DNA of 64,000 bases. Origin: Duganella dendranthematis (GTDB lineage Bacteria > Pseudomonadota > Gammaproteobacteria > Burkholderiales > Burkholderiaceae_D). Below the pieces are notes generated by a model that made no database searches, was not told the origin of the DNA, and saw only the letters and a program-made list of their open reading frames with translations. Position numbers and translations under genes: made by a program. Shown here piece by piece: positions 44,663 to 54,931 of this stretch (position 1 is the stretch's first letter; the number at the start of each line of letters is the position of its first letter). The stretch covers positions 2,728,001 through 2,792,000 of the forward strand of contig NZ_CP051684.1 in NCBI RefSeq assembly GCF_012849375.1, given 5' to 3'.

Positions 44663-45057
44663 GCTGCTTCCTTGATCTTGAATACTTCAACGCCAACGCC
44701 TTCGCAATCCGGATAGACGTCGGGCTTCATGGTGGAGACGCGCGCCGCGCGCACGCTCGGGTGTTCCAGCATCGCGCGGACGATGTCGTCGCACAGGGTT
44801 TCCTGCAGCTGCACGTGGCCGCGCGCCATGCGCTTGGCGATGGTGTCGCGGATGAAGTCGTAGTCGACCACTTCGTCCAGCTGGTCGTGGGTGGGCGACG
44901 ACAGCGCCAGCGGGATGTACAGGTCGACGTTGATCAGCAGACGCTGCTCGCCTTTTTTCTCGAACTCGTAGACGCCGATGTTGATCATGACTTCGTAGTT
45001 GCGCAGGAACAGGCGGCGGCAGTCGTTCAGTTGCGGGTGAATCAGGGCGGACAGCAT
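44659..45057 (-). CDS. folB: Dihydroneopterin aldolase
   Basis: 132 residues. It cleaves dihydroneopterin to 6-hydroxymethyl-dihydropterin in folate synthesis. The family pattern is visible: [19 protein letters not shown] with the pterin-binding Glu, then D-Y-D-F-I-R-D-T-I and the C-terminal strand with K-P-D-V-Y-P-D-C. It lies 23 bp behind the pteridine-reductase gene and is coupled to ttcA. Confidence 0.93.
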   Translation of the reverse strand: MLSALIHPQLNDCRRLFLRNYEVMINIGVYEFEKKGEQRLLINVDLYIPLALSSPTHDQLDEVVDYDFIRDTIAKRMARGHVQLQETLCDDIVRAMLEHPSVRAARVSTMKPDVYPDCEGVGVEVFKIKEAA

Positions 45058-45080
45058 GGGGAACCTTTTTTCGATTAAAT

Positions 45081-45866
45081 TTATTTGGCCAAAAACATGA
45101 CGTCGCGCGGCAGCGGCTGCAAGTGCTGGCCGCCGTCGACCAGCAACGTGGCGCCGGTCAGCGCGCGCGCCGAGGCGGCGTAGACCACGCTGTCGGCGAT
45201 GTCGTCCGGCGTGCTGGAACGGCCCAGCGGCGTTTGCTGGTGCGCGTTGGCGAAACCGGCTTCGGTCTGGTCGCCGGACACCATGGTGATGCCCGGCGCG
45301 ATGCCGACCACCCGCAGTTTCGGCGCCAGTTGCTGCGCCAGCATGGTGGTGGCGGTGTGCAGCGCAGCCTTGGACAGGGTGTACGACAAAAAATCAGGAT
45401 TGAGATTGTACAGCTTCTGGTCCAGCAGATTGATGACGGCGGCCTGGGCGCCTTCCGGCGTGGCCGCGTGCAGCGCCTGCGCCAGCAGGATCGGCGCGGC
45501 GACGTTGGCGTGCATGTGGGCGTCGAGCCGGGCGTAGCTGAAGTCGTCGGCGCTGTCGTAGTCGAACAGCGAGGCGTTGTTGACCACGCACTGCACGCCG
45601 CCCAGCGCCGCCGCCGCGCGCGGCAGCAGTTGGCGCACCGCCGCCTCGTCGGCCAGGTCGCATTGCAGCGCCACGGCGCGGCGGCCCAGCGCGATGATCT
45701 CGGCGGCGACGGCGGCCGCTTCGCTGGCCGAGGCGCGGTAATGCACCGCCACGTCCCAGCCGGCGCGCGCCAGCCCGAGCGCGATGGCGCGGCCGATGCG
45801 GCGTCCGGCGCCGGTGACCAGGGCCACGCGTGGCGCGGCAGTTGAATTGTCCTGTGCTGTCATCAT
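45081..45866 (-). CDS. SDR family oxidoreductase, pteridine reductase-like (FolM/PTR1 type)
   Basis: 261 residues. The NADPH-binding loop T-G-A-G-R-R-I-G-R has the arginine typical of pteridine reductases instead of the plain SDR T-G-x3-G-x-G. N-N-A-S-L-F and the Y-x3-K catalytic pair (S-Y-T-L-S-K-A-A-L) are intact. The C-terminal V-A-P-G-I-T fits. The adjacent folB supports a role in dihydro- or tetrahydro-pterin reduction. Two consecutive ATGs open the frame; either could be used. Confidence 0.87.
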   Translation of the reverse strand: MMTAQDNSTAAPRVALVTGAGRRIGRAIALGLARAGWDVAVHYRASASEAAAVAAEIIALGRRAVALQCDLADEAAVRQLLPRAAAALGGVQCVVNNASLFDYDSADDFSYARLDAHMHANVAAPILLAQALHAATPEGAQAAVINLLDQKLYNLNPDFLSYTLSKAALHTATTMLAQQLAPKLRVVGIAPGITMVSGDQTEAGFANAHQQTPLGRSSTPDDIADSVVYAASARALTGATLLVDGGQHLQPLPRDVMFLAK

Positions 45867-45878
45867 GTTTGAACTGGA

Positions 45879-45884
45879 TATAAT
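45879..45884 (+). promoter_or_regulatory. -10 box (TATAAT) six bases before the methyltransferase ATG
   Basis: A perfect TATAAT ends at 45884, with GCCGGG and then ATG at 45891. There is no Shine-Dalgarno sequence and only a weak -35 (GCTGTC region). Transcription starting 6-7 bases downstream would begin at the ATG itself, giving a leaderless mRNA. Confidence 0.5.
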
Positions 45885-45890
45885 GCCGGG

Positions 45891-47042
45891 ATGTCCTTAC
45901 CCGTACCTTCTAGCGACGCGCTGGCCGCGTCCCACGCCCTGCAGCAGCTGATCGCCGCCGACATTGAGCACAATGGCGGCGCCATTTCCTTCGCCCGCTA
46001 TATGGAACTGGCGCTGTATGCGCCCGGCCTGGGCTATTACAGCGGCGGTTCCGCCAAGCTGGGAAAAGATGGCGATTTTACAACCGCTCCCGAGCTGTCG
46101 CCCTTGTTCGGCGCAGCGCTGGCGCGGGTTGCAGCCGCTATTATCGCCCAAAGCGCGCCGAACATCCTCGAATTCGGCGCCGGCACCGGCAAGCTGGCGT
46201 TCGACATCCTGAGCGAGCTGCGCGCCGCCGGCGTCAAAGTGGACGCGTATTATATTGTCGAGCTGTCCGGCGAACTGCGCGGGCGCCAGCAGGACAAGCT
46301 GCGCGATTTCCCGCAGGTGGTGTGGCTGGACGCCTTGCCGGCCGCGTTCGACGGCGTTGTATTCGGCAACGAAGTGCTGGATGCGATGCCGGTCGAGCTG
46401 GTGATCAAGCATCCGGATGGTTGGCAGGCCTTGCAGGTGACGGTGGCCGACGGCCGCTTCCAGTATCTGGAAACGCCGGCCAGTCCGGCGCTGCTGGCGC
46501 AGGTGGCGCGCCAGATCCCGGAACACGAATTGCTGCCAGCCGGCTATGTGACCGAGCTGCACGGCGTGGCGTGCGGCTTCATGGCGACGCTGGCGCGCAT
46601 GCTGGACCAGGGCAAGGCCAACGCCGCCTTCCTGTTCGACTACGGCTTCCCGGCGCACGAGTATTACTTCGACCAGCGTGTGACCGGCACCCTGATGTGC
46701 CATTACCGCCACCATGCGCATCCGGACCCGTTCTACTATCCGGGCCTTCAGGACATCACCGCCCACGTTGATTTCACGGCGATGGCGCTGGCGGCGCAGG
46801 AGGCCGGCATCGACGTGCTGGGCTACCTCAACCAGTCCGGCTTCCTGCTCGGCGCCGGCATCGGCGAATTGCTGCTGCGCACCGATCCGGCCGATGCGAT
46901 GGCGTATCTGCCGCAGGCGCGGGCCATGCAAAAGCTGGTGTCGCCGGCGGAAATGGGCGAGCTGTTCAAGGTGCTGGTGGTCGGCAAAGGCGTAGAATTA
47001 CCGGAAGCGATTGTCCTGCAGGACCGCACTCACCGGCTGTAG
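45891..47042 (+). CDS. MidA/NDUFAF7-family class I SAM-dependent methyltransferase
   Basis: 383 residues. It starts with the family pattern (G-G-A-I-S-F-A-R-Y-M-E-L-A-L-Y-A-P-G-L-G-Y-Y), then D-F-T-T-A-P-E-L-S-P-L-F-G, SAM motif I (I-L-E-F-G-A-G-T-G-K-L-A), G-N-E-V-L-D-A-M-P-V and F-D-Y-G-F-P-A-H-E-Y-Y. The eukaryotic homologue dimethylates an arginine of respiratory complex I. The bacterial substrate is not established. It is divergent from the pteridine-reductase operon with 24 bp between start codons. Confidence 0.92.
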   Translation: MSLPVPSSDALAASHALQQLIAADIEHNGGAISFARYMELALYAPGLGYYSGGSAKLGKDGDFTTAPELSPLFGAALARVAAAIIAQSAPNILEFGAGTGKLAFDILSELRAAGVKVDAYYIVELSGELRGRQQDKLRDFPQVVWLDALPAAFDGVVFGNEVLDAMPVELVIKHPDGWQALQVTVADGRFQYLETPASPALLAQVARQIPEHELLPAGYVTELHGVACGFMATLARMLDQGKANAAFLFDYGFPAHEYYFDQRVTGTLMCHYRHHAHPDPFYYPGLQDITAHVDFTAMALAAQEAGIDVLGYLNQSGFLLGAGIGELLLRTDPADAMAYLPQARAMQKLVSPAEMGELFKVLVVGKGVELPEAIVLQDRTHRL

Positions 47043-47148
47043 ACAAAAAAGCACATTGGATGGAAAAGCAAGCCAATTCATTGTCTGCTCTGCGGGTTGC
47101 ATGCGCTAAGATGGGCTATGATGATTGATTCTGCGTCGATTTCCAGCT

Positions 47149-48180
47149 ATGGCCAAGATTCACACCCACTATGACAACCTGAAAGTGTCGCGTATGGCGC
47201 CGCAGGAGGTCATACGTGCCGCCTACAAAGCGCTCAGCCAAAAATACCATCCGGATAAGAACCCGGGGGATGAGAAGGCTGCCCGCATCATGGCCATCCT
47301 CAACAGCGCCTACGAGACCCTGTCCGACGCCCAGCGCCGCAAGGAGCATGACGAGTGGATCACCTCGGAGGAATGGGAAATCGAGTGGCTGGAAAGCACC
47401 CGCCACGAAGACGGCCACGGTCCCCGAGGCGACAAGCATAAGCACGACGCCAACTGGCATCCGGAACACGTCAACGACACCGTGGTCAAGCGCGGCCGCC
47501 GGCCCGGCTGGCGCACCTGGGCCGGACTGGCGGCCTGCCTGGCGCTGGGCTGGATCGGCGGCGCCACCATGGTGGCCGAGCCGCAGCTGATGGGCAGCCT
47601 CAGCAGTGCATGGGGCGGCAAGGGCGGCATCAACGCCAATGCCGCCACGCCCGAGACGGCGGCGCGCCGCGGCGCGCGCGAGGCGCGTGCCGACAGCCGC
47701 AGCGAAGAGTCCGATGCCTGGGCCACCGTGCGGCTGGCCGATGCGCATGCGGGCAAGACGGCGCCGATCAAGGTGGTGACCGCCTCGCAGGTGGTGTTAC
47801 CGGGCGCCGGCGCCGAGTGCGACAGCGAAACCCCGACCCAAACCCTGCTCGCGCCCAACGGCGAACCGTGGCCGTCCCGTTCCGGCTATATGGAAGGTTT
47901 CCCGGTTGGCAACCGCGGCGACGATATGCAGCTGATGCTGGACAACGCCAGCAACGGCTCGGCGGTGTTCATCAAGGTCTACGACCTCGACCGTCGCTCG
48001 AATGTGCGCTACGCCTATGTGCAGGCGCACGACAAGCTGCTGGTCGACAAGCTGGCCAACGGCAAGTACGAAATCCGCTACCAGAACCTGGATGCCGCCG
48101 CCAATCCGGGCGCGTGCGGCGCGGCCAGCCGCACGGCGGCCGCCAGCGTGGAAGCAGGGGCGTCACCCGTCAGCAACTAG
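47149..48180 (+). CDS. Membrane-anchored J-domain protein
   Basis: 343 residues from the ATG at 47149; an earlier in-frame TTG lacks support. The J domain (residues about 6-65) has an intact H-P-D in Y-H-P-D-K-N-P-G-D and would stimulate DnaK. After a charged region (W-E-I-E-W-L-E-S-T-R) comes one membrane helix (about residues 125-145, W-A-G-L-A-A-C-L-A-L-G-W-I-G-G-A-T-M-V). The C-terminal 190 residues should be periplasmic and contain a domain I do not recognise (V-F-I-K-V-Y-D-L-D-R-R-S-N-V-R-Y-A-Y-V). It is neither DnaJ nor CbpA. Function unknown. Confidence 0.8.
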   Translation: MAKIHTHYDNLKVSRMAPQEVIRAAYKALSQKYHPDKNPGDEKAARIMAILNSAYETLSDAQRRKEHDEWITSEEWEIEWLESTRHEDGHGPRGDKHKHDANWHPEHVNDTVVKRGRRPGWRTWAGLAACLALGWIGGATMVAEPQLMGSLSSAWGGKGGINANAATPETAARRGAREARADSRSEESDAWATVRLADAHAGKTAPIKVVTASQVVLPGAGAECDSETPTQTLLAPNGEPWPSRSGYMEGFPVGNRGDDMQLMLDNASNGSAVFIKVYDLDRRSNVRYAYVQAHDKLLVDKLANGKYEIRYQNLDAAANPGACGAASRTAAASVEAGASPVSN

Positions 48181-48205
48181 TGCGGCAATGCAGCTTCGAT
48201 AAGAG

Positions 48206-48234
48206 TTGTCACAGGGTGGGAATCTGATTATCCT
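48206..48234 (+). promoter_or_regulatory. Sigma-70 promoter of the HD-GYP response regulator
   Basis: TTGTCA (48206-48211) and TATCCT (48229-48234) with a 17-bp spacer, 24 bp upstream of the ATG, followed by an AGGAG ribosome-binding site. Confidence 0.6.
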
Positions 48235-48258
48235 GAAGGTAACAACAGGAGATTGCGT

Positions 48259-49842
48259 ATGACCGATTCCAACGCCGCAGACGACAACTGGCTGATCGAC
48301 GAAGACGAAGACGAGCTTCCAGCCAGCGGTCTCGGCGCCCCGGACCAGCGTTTGTGGCGCGTGCTGATCGTTGATGACGATGTCGACGTCCATGCCGTCA
48401 CCCGGCTGGCGCTGCGCAATGTCAGCTTCAAGGGCCGCGAGCTGGAACTGTTTTCCGCCTACAGCGGGCGCGAAGCGTTCGAAATCCTGCGCGACACGCC
48501 GGACATCGCGCTGGTGCTGCTGGACGTGGTGATGGAAACCGACGACGCCGGCCTGATCCTGGCGCGGCGCATCCGCGAAGAGCTGCACAACGCCATCGTG
48601 CGGGTGGTGCTGCGCACCGGCCAGCCGGGCCAGGCGCCCGAGCAGCGCGTGATCATCGAATACGACATCAACGACTACAAGGCCAAGACCGAGCTGACCA
48701 CGCAGAAGCTGTTCACCACGGTGATTTCGGCGCTGCGCGCGTACGAAAGCCTGAACATGCTGGAGCGCAGCCGCATCGGGCTGGGCAAGATCCTGGCCGG
48801 CGCCACCAATCTGTACCAGATCCATTCGCTGCGCGAGTTCGCCTCGGGCGTGCTGAACCAGGTGAGCGCGATTCTGGACGTCGGCTCCGACGGCGTGCTG
48901 TGCCTGATGCAGGGCGACACCGGCGTCACCACCGTGGTGGCCGCCACCGGCCACTATTCCGCGCTCAACGAGGCCGAGCTGATGCCGACCGGCCATCCGC
49001 TGTGGCCGACCATCGCCAAGGCGTTTGCCGAGAAAAAATCGCAGTTCGAGCATCCCGCCAACGTGCTGTTCATCCATACGCAGGAAAACCGCGAGGTGGC
49101 GATTTCGGTCACGCCGCCGTGGCCGCTGGCGCAGATCCAGCGCGATCTGCTGGAAGTGTTCTGCCAGCGGATTGCCGCCGCGTTCGACAACCTGTATATG
49201 TTCGGCCAGCTGCGCAAGGCGCAGGAAGCCACCGTGGTGGCGCTGGCCGACCTGGCCGAGTTCCGCGACAAGGGCACCGGCGGCCATGTGCGGCGGGTGC
49301 AACTGCTGTCGTCGTCGCTGGCGCAGCGGCTGCAGGCGCGCGGCGCCTATCCGGACGAGGTGACGCCGCAGCTGCTGGAAATGATTGGCCTGGCGTCGAT
49401 CCTGCACGACGTCGGCAAGGTGGCGACGCCGGATCACATCCTGCTCAAGCCCGGCATCCACACGCCGGAAGAGCGCAGCGAGATGCAGCAGCACGCGGCG
49501 GTGGGGCAGACCATCCTGGAGCGGGCGTCCAAAATGGTCGACGGCGTCAGCTACCTGACATATGGCGCGCAGATCGCCGGCGGCCACCACGAGCATTGGG
49601 ATGGCAACGGCTATCCGAATCAGCTGAAGGAGCGGGCGATCCCGATCGCGGCGCGGATCGTGGCGGTGGTGGATGTGTTCGACTCGCTGCTGCACGAGCG
49701 CCCGTACAAGGAGCCGTGGCCGCATACCGAAGCGGTCAACTACATCAAGGAGCGCGCCGGCAAGCAGTTCGATCCGGAAGTGGTGGCCGCGCTGCTGGAC
49801 ATGATCGAGCGCGACCCCAGCGTCGGCCGCACCCCAGAATAA
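48259..49842 (+). CDS. Response regulator with DUF3369 and HD-GYP c-di-GMP phosphodiesterase domains
   Basis: 527 residues from the ATG at 48259 (AGGAG 7 nt upstream). An acidic N-terminal tail (D-E-D-E-D-E-L) precedes a receiver domain (V-L-I-V-D-D-D, phospho-acceptor D89 in L-L-D-V-V). A GAF-like DUF3369 domain (about 170-330) and an HD-GYP domain follow: H383-D-V-G-K, H-H-E-H-W-D-G-N-G-Y-P intact. It should hydrolyse c-di-GMP when phosphorylated. No histidine kinase is adjacent. It converges with a GGDEF-EAL gene across a shared terminator. Confidence 0.93.
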   Translation: MTDSNAADDNWLIDEDEDELPASGLGAPDQRLWRVLIVDDDVDVHAVTRLALRNVSFKGRELELFSAYSGREAFEILRDTPDIALVLLDVVMETDDAGLILARRIREELHNAIVRVVLRTGQPGQAPEQRVIIEYDINDYKAKTELTTQKLFTTVISALRAYESLNMLERSRIGLGKILAGATNLYQIHSLREFASGVLNQVSAILDVGSDGVLCLMQGDTGVTTVVAATGHYSALNEAELMPTGHPLWPTIAKAFAEKKSQFEHPANVLFIHTQENREVAISVTPPWPLAQIQRDLLEVFCQRIAAAFDNLYMFGQLRKAQEATVVALADLAEFRDKGTGGHVRRVQLLSSSLAQRLQARGAYPDEVTPQLLEMIGLASILHDVGKVATPDHILLKPGIHTPEERSEMQQHAAVGQTILERASKMVDGVSYLTYGAQIAGGHHEHWDGNGYPNQLKERAIPIAARIVAVVDVFDSLLHERPYKEPWPHTEAVNYIKERAGKQFDPEVVAALLDMIERDPSVGRTPE

Positions 49843-49867
49843 AATCCCCGGATTTAGGCGGGGATTT
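49839..49867 (-). terminator. Terminator between the two convergent c-di-GMP genes
   Basis: A 9-bp stem (49842-49850 with 49859-49867; arms AAATCCCCG/CGGGGATTT) is followed on the minus strand by TATT. The GGDEF-EAL stop codon (49854-49856) lies in the loop and the HD-GYP stop at the stem edge, so the signal may act in both directions. Confidence 0.6.
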
Positions 49868-52800
49868 CGGCGGTGCGGACCATGGCTTCGAATTGCGCGA
49901 CCGGCATCGGGCGGGCGAACAGGTAGCCCTGGGCTTCGTCGCATTGCTTGGCGCGCAGGAAGTCGCGCTGGGCTTCGGTTTCTACGCCTTCGGCAATCAC
50001 TTCCAGTCCTAGCGAGTGCGCCAGCGCAATGGTGGCGGCGACGATGACGGCGTCGTTCGGGTCGCTCTCGATATCCTTCACGAAACCGCGGTCGATCTTG
50101 ATGCGGTCGATCTCAAACAGCTTCAGGTAGCTCAGCGATGAGTAACCGGTACCGAAGTCGTCAATCGCGACCTTGATGCCGCGCGAACGCAGTTCGATCA
50201 GCAGCGCGCGGCTGCGTTCCGGGTCCTGCATCGCCGCCGATTCGGTGATTTCCAATTCCAGCAAGGCCGGGTCGATGCCGTGGCTGTGCAGCATGCGGTC
50301 CAGGTGCGGCAGCAGGCCCGGCCCATGGCACTGGCGCGCCGACAGATTGACCGCCAGCCGCAGATGCGACAGCCCCGGCGCCCGCCACGCGTGCAGTAGC
50401 GTGCAGGCGCGTTGCAGCACCCAGTCGCCCAGCGGAATGATCAGGCCGGATTCCTCGGCGATCGGGATGAAGCGGTCCGGTCCCACCATGCCCAGCTCCG
50501 GATGGTGCCAGCGCAGCAGCGCTTCGGCGCCGATGATGCGCTGCGTCGCCAGTTCGATCTGCGGTTGCAGGTATAGTTCGAATTCGTTCTGCTCCAGCGC
50601 CTGCCACAGGCGGTTTTCCAGCATCAGGCGCTCGTGGGTGGCGCTGTTCATTTCTTCCGAGAAGAACTGGAAGTTGCCGCGTCCCTCGCTCTTGGCGGCG
50701 TACATGGCGGTGTCGGCGTGGCGCATCAGGGTGCCGGCGTCTTCGCCGTCGGTCGGGAACATGGCGACGCCGACGCTGGCGCCGCTGTGCACGGTCTTGC
50801 CGTTCAGGTGGTACGGCGCGGTCAGGGCGTCGACGATGCGCACGGCGATGTTGGAGGCCTCGTCCGGCGTGATCGCGCCGTCGGTGACGACAATGAATTC
50901 GTCGCCGCCCAGGCGGGCGATGGTGTCGACTTCGCGCAGCAGTTCCTGCAGCCGCTGCGAGACGGCGATCAGCAGCATGTCCCCGGTTTCGTGGCCGTGG
51001 GTGTCGTTGATTTTCTTGAAGTGGTCGAGGTCGATGAACAGTACCGCCGCCATGCCGCCGCTGCGGCGCGTCTGCGCCAGCAACTGCTCCAGCCGCAGAT
51101 TCAGCGACAGGCGGTTGGCCAGCCCGGTCAGCGTATCGTGGTGGGCCAGGCGGTGGATGCGTTCCTGCGCCAGGTGCTGTTCGGTCAGGTCGTGCAGAAT
51201 GGCAACGAACAGGTGCTCGTCCGGCAGTTCCACTTCCGACACCGACATCGCCAGCGGGAATTCGCTGCCATCGCTGCGCCAGCCGGGCAGTTCGTATTCG
51301 TGGGTGACGCCGCAGGCGATCATGCGCAGCAGGCCGGTCGCGTCGAGGCCCGCCGCTTCGCCAACGCCGACCGGAATCAGCTTGTCCAGCGGCAACGTGG
51401 CCATCTTCTCGGGGGCGTAGCCGAACAGGCGGCCGGCGGCGGCGTTGGCCGACATCAGCGCGCCGTTGCTGTCGATGGTGAGGATGGCGTCGGCCGCCTT
51501 GTTCAGAATCGCTTGCAGGCGCGCTTCGCGCTGGCGCAGGCGCGAGGTGGAGTCTTTCACTTCGGCCTGGATGCGGGCGCGTTCGCCGCTGATCAGCATC
51601 ATCAAGGTGCCCAGCAGGCCGGTCAGCAGCAGGCCGCAGGTCAGCACGGTCCAGCTTTGCCAGCCGCGCTGCTGTTGCAGGTAGGCCGGGGTCGGCGCCA
51701 GCGTCAGTTCGTAGATGCGGCCGCCGAAATGCAGCTGGCGCTGGAAGTCGCCCGGCTGCAGTTGGCGTTGCAGCGTGTCCTGCACCAGGCGGTGCGGGCC
51801 GTCGTCGTCGGTGTCTTCAAAGCGCAGCAGGAAGTAGGGGAACTCGGAGCGTTTCAGCGCCTGATTCAGGTAGGCGTCGAACTGCATCGAGATCAGCAGC
51901 GAGCCGACTGCTTGCCGGTGGCTGCTGGGCGGGTAGACGGTTTGCAGCAGCAGCAGGCCGGTGCTGCGCGCGCCGGGGATCAGTTGCAGCGGCGCGGTGG
52001 CGGTCGGCTGGCCGGACTGGATGGCGCGTTCCAGCGCGGCGCGGCGTTGCGGGTCGTGCAGGAAGTCGAGGCCGAGATAGACGCGGCTGAATTCTGGTTC
52101 GATGAAGGTGGAGACGAAGTAGCGCTCGCGCTGGTTGGACACCAGGAAATCGCCGGCCGGGTTGCGTTCGCGGATGGCGTAGTCGGGGGCGACGTGCTGG
52201 CGCGCCCACGCTTCGAAGGCGTTGCGTTCACTGCCGGCCACCGGCGTCAGCCAGGCCATCGACATCAGTTCGGGGCGCTGGTCGAGGTAGCCGTGCGCCA
52301 GGTTGCCGAAGTCTTCGGCGTTGATGCTGCGGCGCGGGTCGTTGAGGGCCTTGGCCATGGCGTAGATGAAGCGCTCGTGCTCGCTGAATTGCGCTTGCAG
52401 CAGGTCGCCGGTCTGCTGCGCCTTCAGGCGGAAGGTCTGCATCTGCTGGTTGTTTTCCCAGCGGTCGGCCTGCAGGTAGATGGCGATGAAGGCGGCGGCC
52501 GACAGCACCAGCGGCAGCCCCACCAGCAGGCGGCGCCGCGCCCACAGCGCGCGCGGGCGGCCGATGACGATCCAGGTCAGCGGCGCCGCCAACAGGATGC
52601 CGATGGTGTCGCCCATCCACCACGCCAGCCAGTCGGTGGTGACGGTGTCGCGTTGCAGGATGCCCATCGCCATCAGGCCGGACACCGAGATGGTGCTCGA
52701 CACCAGCGTGACGCACGCCGCCAGCAGGATGAAGCGCACCACGTCGCGGCCGGAGCCGATGGTCTGGTCGATGTAGCGGCCGAACAGGGTGCTGCCGGCC

Positions 52801-53108
52801 CACGCCTGCAGGGCGGCGCCGACCGCCGGCGCGCAGGCGCCCAGCACGTCGGCGCTGGTGATGCCGGTGGCGCTGAGCGAGGGGTAGACCAGGTTGACCG
52901 CCAGCGAGCCGAGCGCCACGCCCGGCAGCAGGCGGGCGCCGCCGACCACGCAGGCGGCCAGGGCGATTCCGGCGGGCAGGAAGATGGGGGAGGCGTAGCC
53001 GGGCGGCAGCGCCAGCAGCAGGCCCAGGCGGCCAGTGAGGAAATATACGACCCACAGGGCCAGATTGGCGAACAGCAGGGTAGGCCAGCGGCCGCTTCGA
53101 TTGTTCAA
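49854..53108 (-). CDS. MASE1-CHASE-PAS-GGDEF-EAL membrane c-di-GMP enzyme
   Basis: 1084 residues. An N-terminal MASE1-like bundle of about eight helices (residues 10-215) is followed by a periplasmic CHASE domain (about 225-480), one more helix, a PAS domain (A-I-L-N-K-A-A-D-A-I-L-T-I-D-S), GGDEF and EAL. The cyclase site is R-L-G-G-D-E-F (734-738), intact. The phosphodiesterase site is E862-A-L-L-R-W with L-E-I-T-E, I-D-D-F-G-T-G-Y-S-S, K-I-D-R and A-E-G-V-E-T-E, all intact. Either activity is possible; the CHASE ligand is unknown. Confidence 0.93.
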   Translation of the reverse strand: MNNRSGRWPTLLFANLALWVVYFLTGRLGLLLALPPGYASPIFLPAGIALAACVVGGARLLPGVALGSLAVNLVYPSLSATGITSADVLGACAPAVGAALQAWAGSTLFGRYIDQTIGSGRDVVRFILLAACVTLVSSTISVSGLMAMGILQRDTVTTDWLAWWMGDTIGILLAAPLTWIVIGRPRALWARRRLLVGLPLVLSAAAFIAIYLQADRWENNQQMQTFRLKAQQTGDLLQAQFSEHERFIYAMAKALNDPRRSINAEDFGNLAHGYLDQRPELMSMAWLTPVAGSERNAFEAWARQHVAPDYAIRERNPAGDFLVSNQRERYFVSTFIEPEFSRVYLGLDFLHDPQRRAALERAIQSGQPTATAPLQLIPGARSTGLLLLQTVYPPSSHRQAVGSLLISMQFDAYLNQALKRSEFPYFLLRFEDTDDDGPHRLVQDTLQRQLQPGDFQRQLHFGGRIYELTLAPTPAYLQQQRGWQSWTVLTCGLLLTGLLGTLMMLISGERARIQAEVKDSTSRLRQREARLQAILNKAADAILTIDSNGALMSANAAAGRLFGYAPEKMATLPLDKLIPVGVGEAAGLDATGLLRMIACGVTHEYELPGWRSDGSEFPLAMSVSEVELPDEHLFVAILHDLTEQHLAQERIHRLAHHDTLTGLANRLSLNLRLEQLLAQTRRSGGMAAVLFIDLDHFKKINDTHGHETGDMLLIAVSQRLQELLREVDTIARLGGDEFIVVTDGAITPDEASNIAVRIVDALTAPYHLNGKTVHSGASVGVAMFPTDGEDAGTLMRHADTAMYAAKSEGRGNFQFFSEEMNSATHERLMLENRLWQALEQNEFELYLQPQIELATQRIIGAEALLRWHHPELGMVGPDRFIPIAEESGLIIPLGDWVLQRACTLLHAWRAPGLSHLRLAVNLSARQCHGPGLLPHLDRMLHSHGIDPALLELEITESAAMQDPERSRALLIELRSRGIKVAIDDFGTGYSSLSYLKLFEIDRIKIDRGFVKDIESDPNDAVIVAATIALAHSLGLEVIAEGVETEAQRDFLRAKQCDEAQGYLFARPMPVAQFEAMVRTAEIPA

Positions 53109-53261
53109 ACGCAGGGCTCCAGGAGTCTCATTGGTTCAATCGATTGTATAGGAAAACATGCAACATAAAAACAACACTTGCACTTTTGCAGTTGGGGAGT
53201 TTAAAATCTCGCCCCGAAGCAGACGAACTGTGAACACTGCACCGATGAGGTGAAAAAAGCG

Positions 53262-53290
53262 TTGACGGTTTGCGAAAATTGCTTCATACT
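53262..53290 (+). promoter_or_regulatory. Sigma-70 promoter of the tRNA-tuf operon
   Basis: TTGACG (53262-53267) and CATACT (53285-53290) with a 17-bp spacer, then a GC-rich discriminator (CTGCGG) typical of stringently controlled stable-RNA promoters. The first tRNA begins 14 bp after the -10 box. Confidence 0.75.
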
Positions 53291-53304
53291 CTGCGGTTCC
53301 TCGC

Positions 53305-53389
53305 GGAGGGGTGGCCGAGTGGTTAAAGGCGACGGACTGTAAATCCGTTCTCTCAGAGTACACTGGTTCGAATCCAGTCCCCTCCACCA
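53305..53389 (+). tRNA. tRNA-Tyr (anticodon GTA)
   Basis: 85 nt, with a long variable arm. The acceptor stem GGAGGGG/CCCCTCC closes and CCA is encoded. The anticodon loop CTGTAAA has GTA at 53339-53341. The T arm contains GGTTCGAATCC. First gene of the tRNA-tuf cluster. Confidence 0.97.
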
Positions 53390-53447
53390 AGTTTTTGCAA
53401 GAAGACTGAGTGGCGCAGTAAAGTGAAATGAATTGAACCAATACCTC

Positions 53448-53521
53448 GCGGGTGTAGCTCAATGGTAGAGCTGAAGCCTTCCAAGCTTATGACGAGGGTT
53501 CGATTCCCTTCACCCGCTCCA
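53448..53521 (+). tRNA. tRNA-Gly (anticodon TCC)
   Basis: 74 nt. Acceptor stem GCGGGTG/CACCCGC with encoded CCA. The loop CTTCCAA holds TCC at 53480-53482, reading GGA/GGG codons. Confidence 0.96.
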
Positions 53522-53568
53522 GTGTTGTTGCAGTCTGGTGTGCAAACACCAAAAAGTAGTTCAAACAA

Positions 53569-53643
<75 letters not shown>

Positions 53644-53728
53644 GAATTCGCAGTACGCAGTACGGCAGCACTATCAAGACAGTCGGGCAGGGTTCCCTGC
53701 CAATCACACAAATCGTTAGGAGTCTAAA

Positions 53729-54919
<1,191 letters not shown>

Positions 54920-54931
54920 TAGGATATGAGA

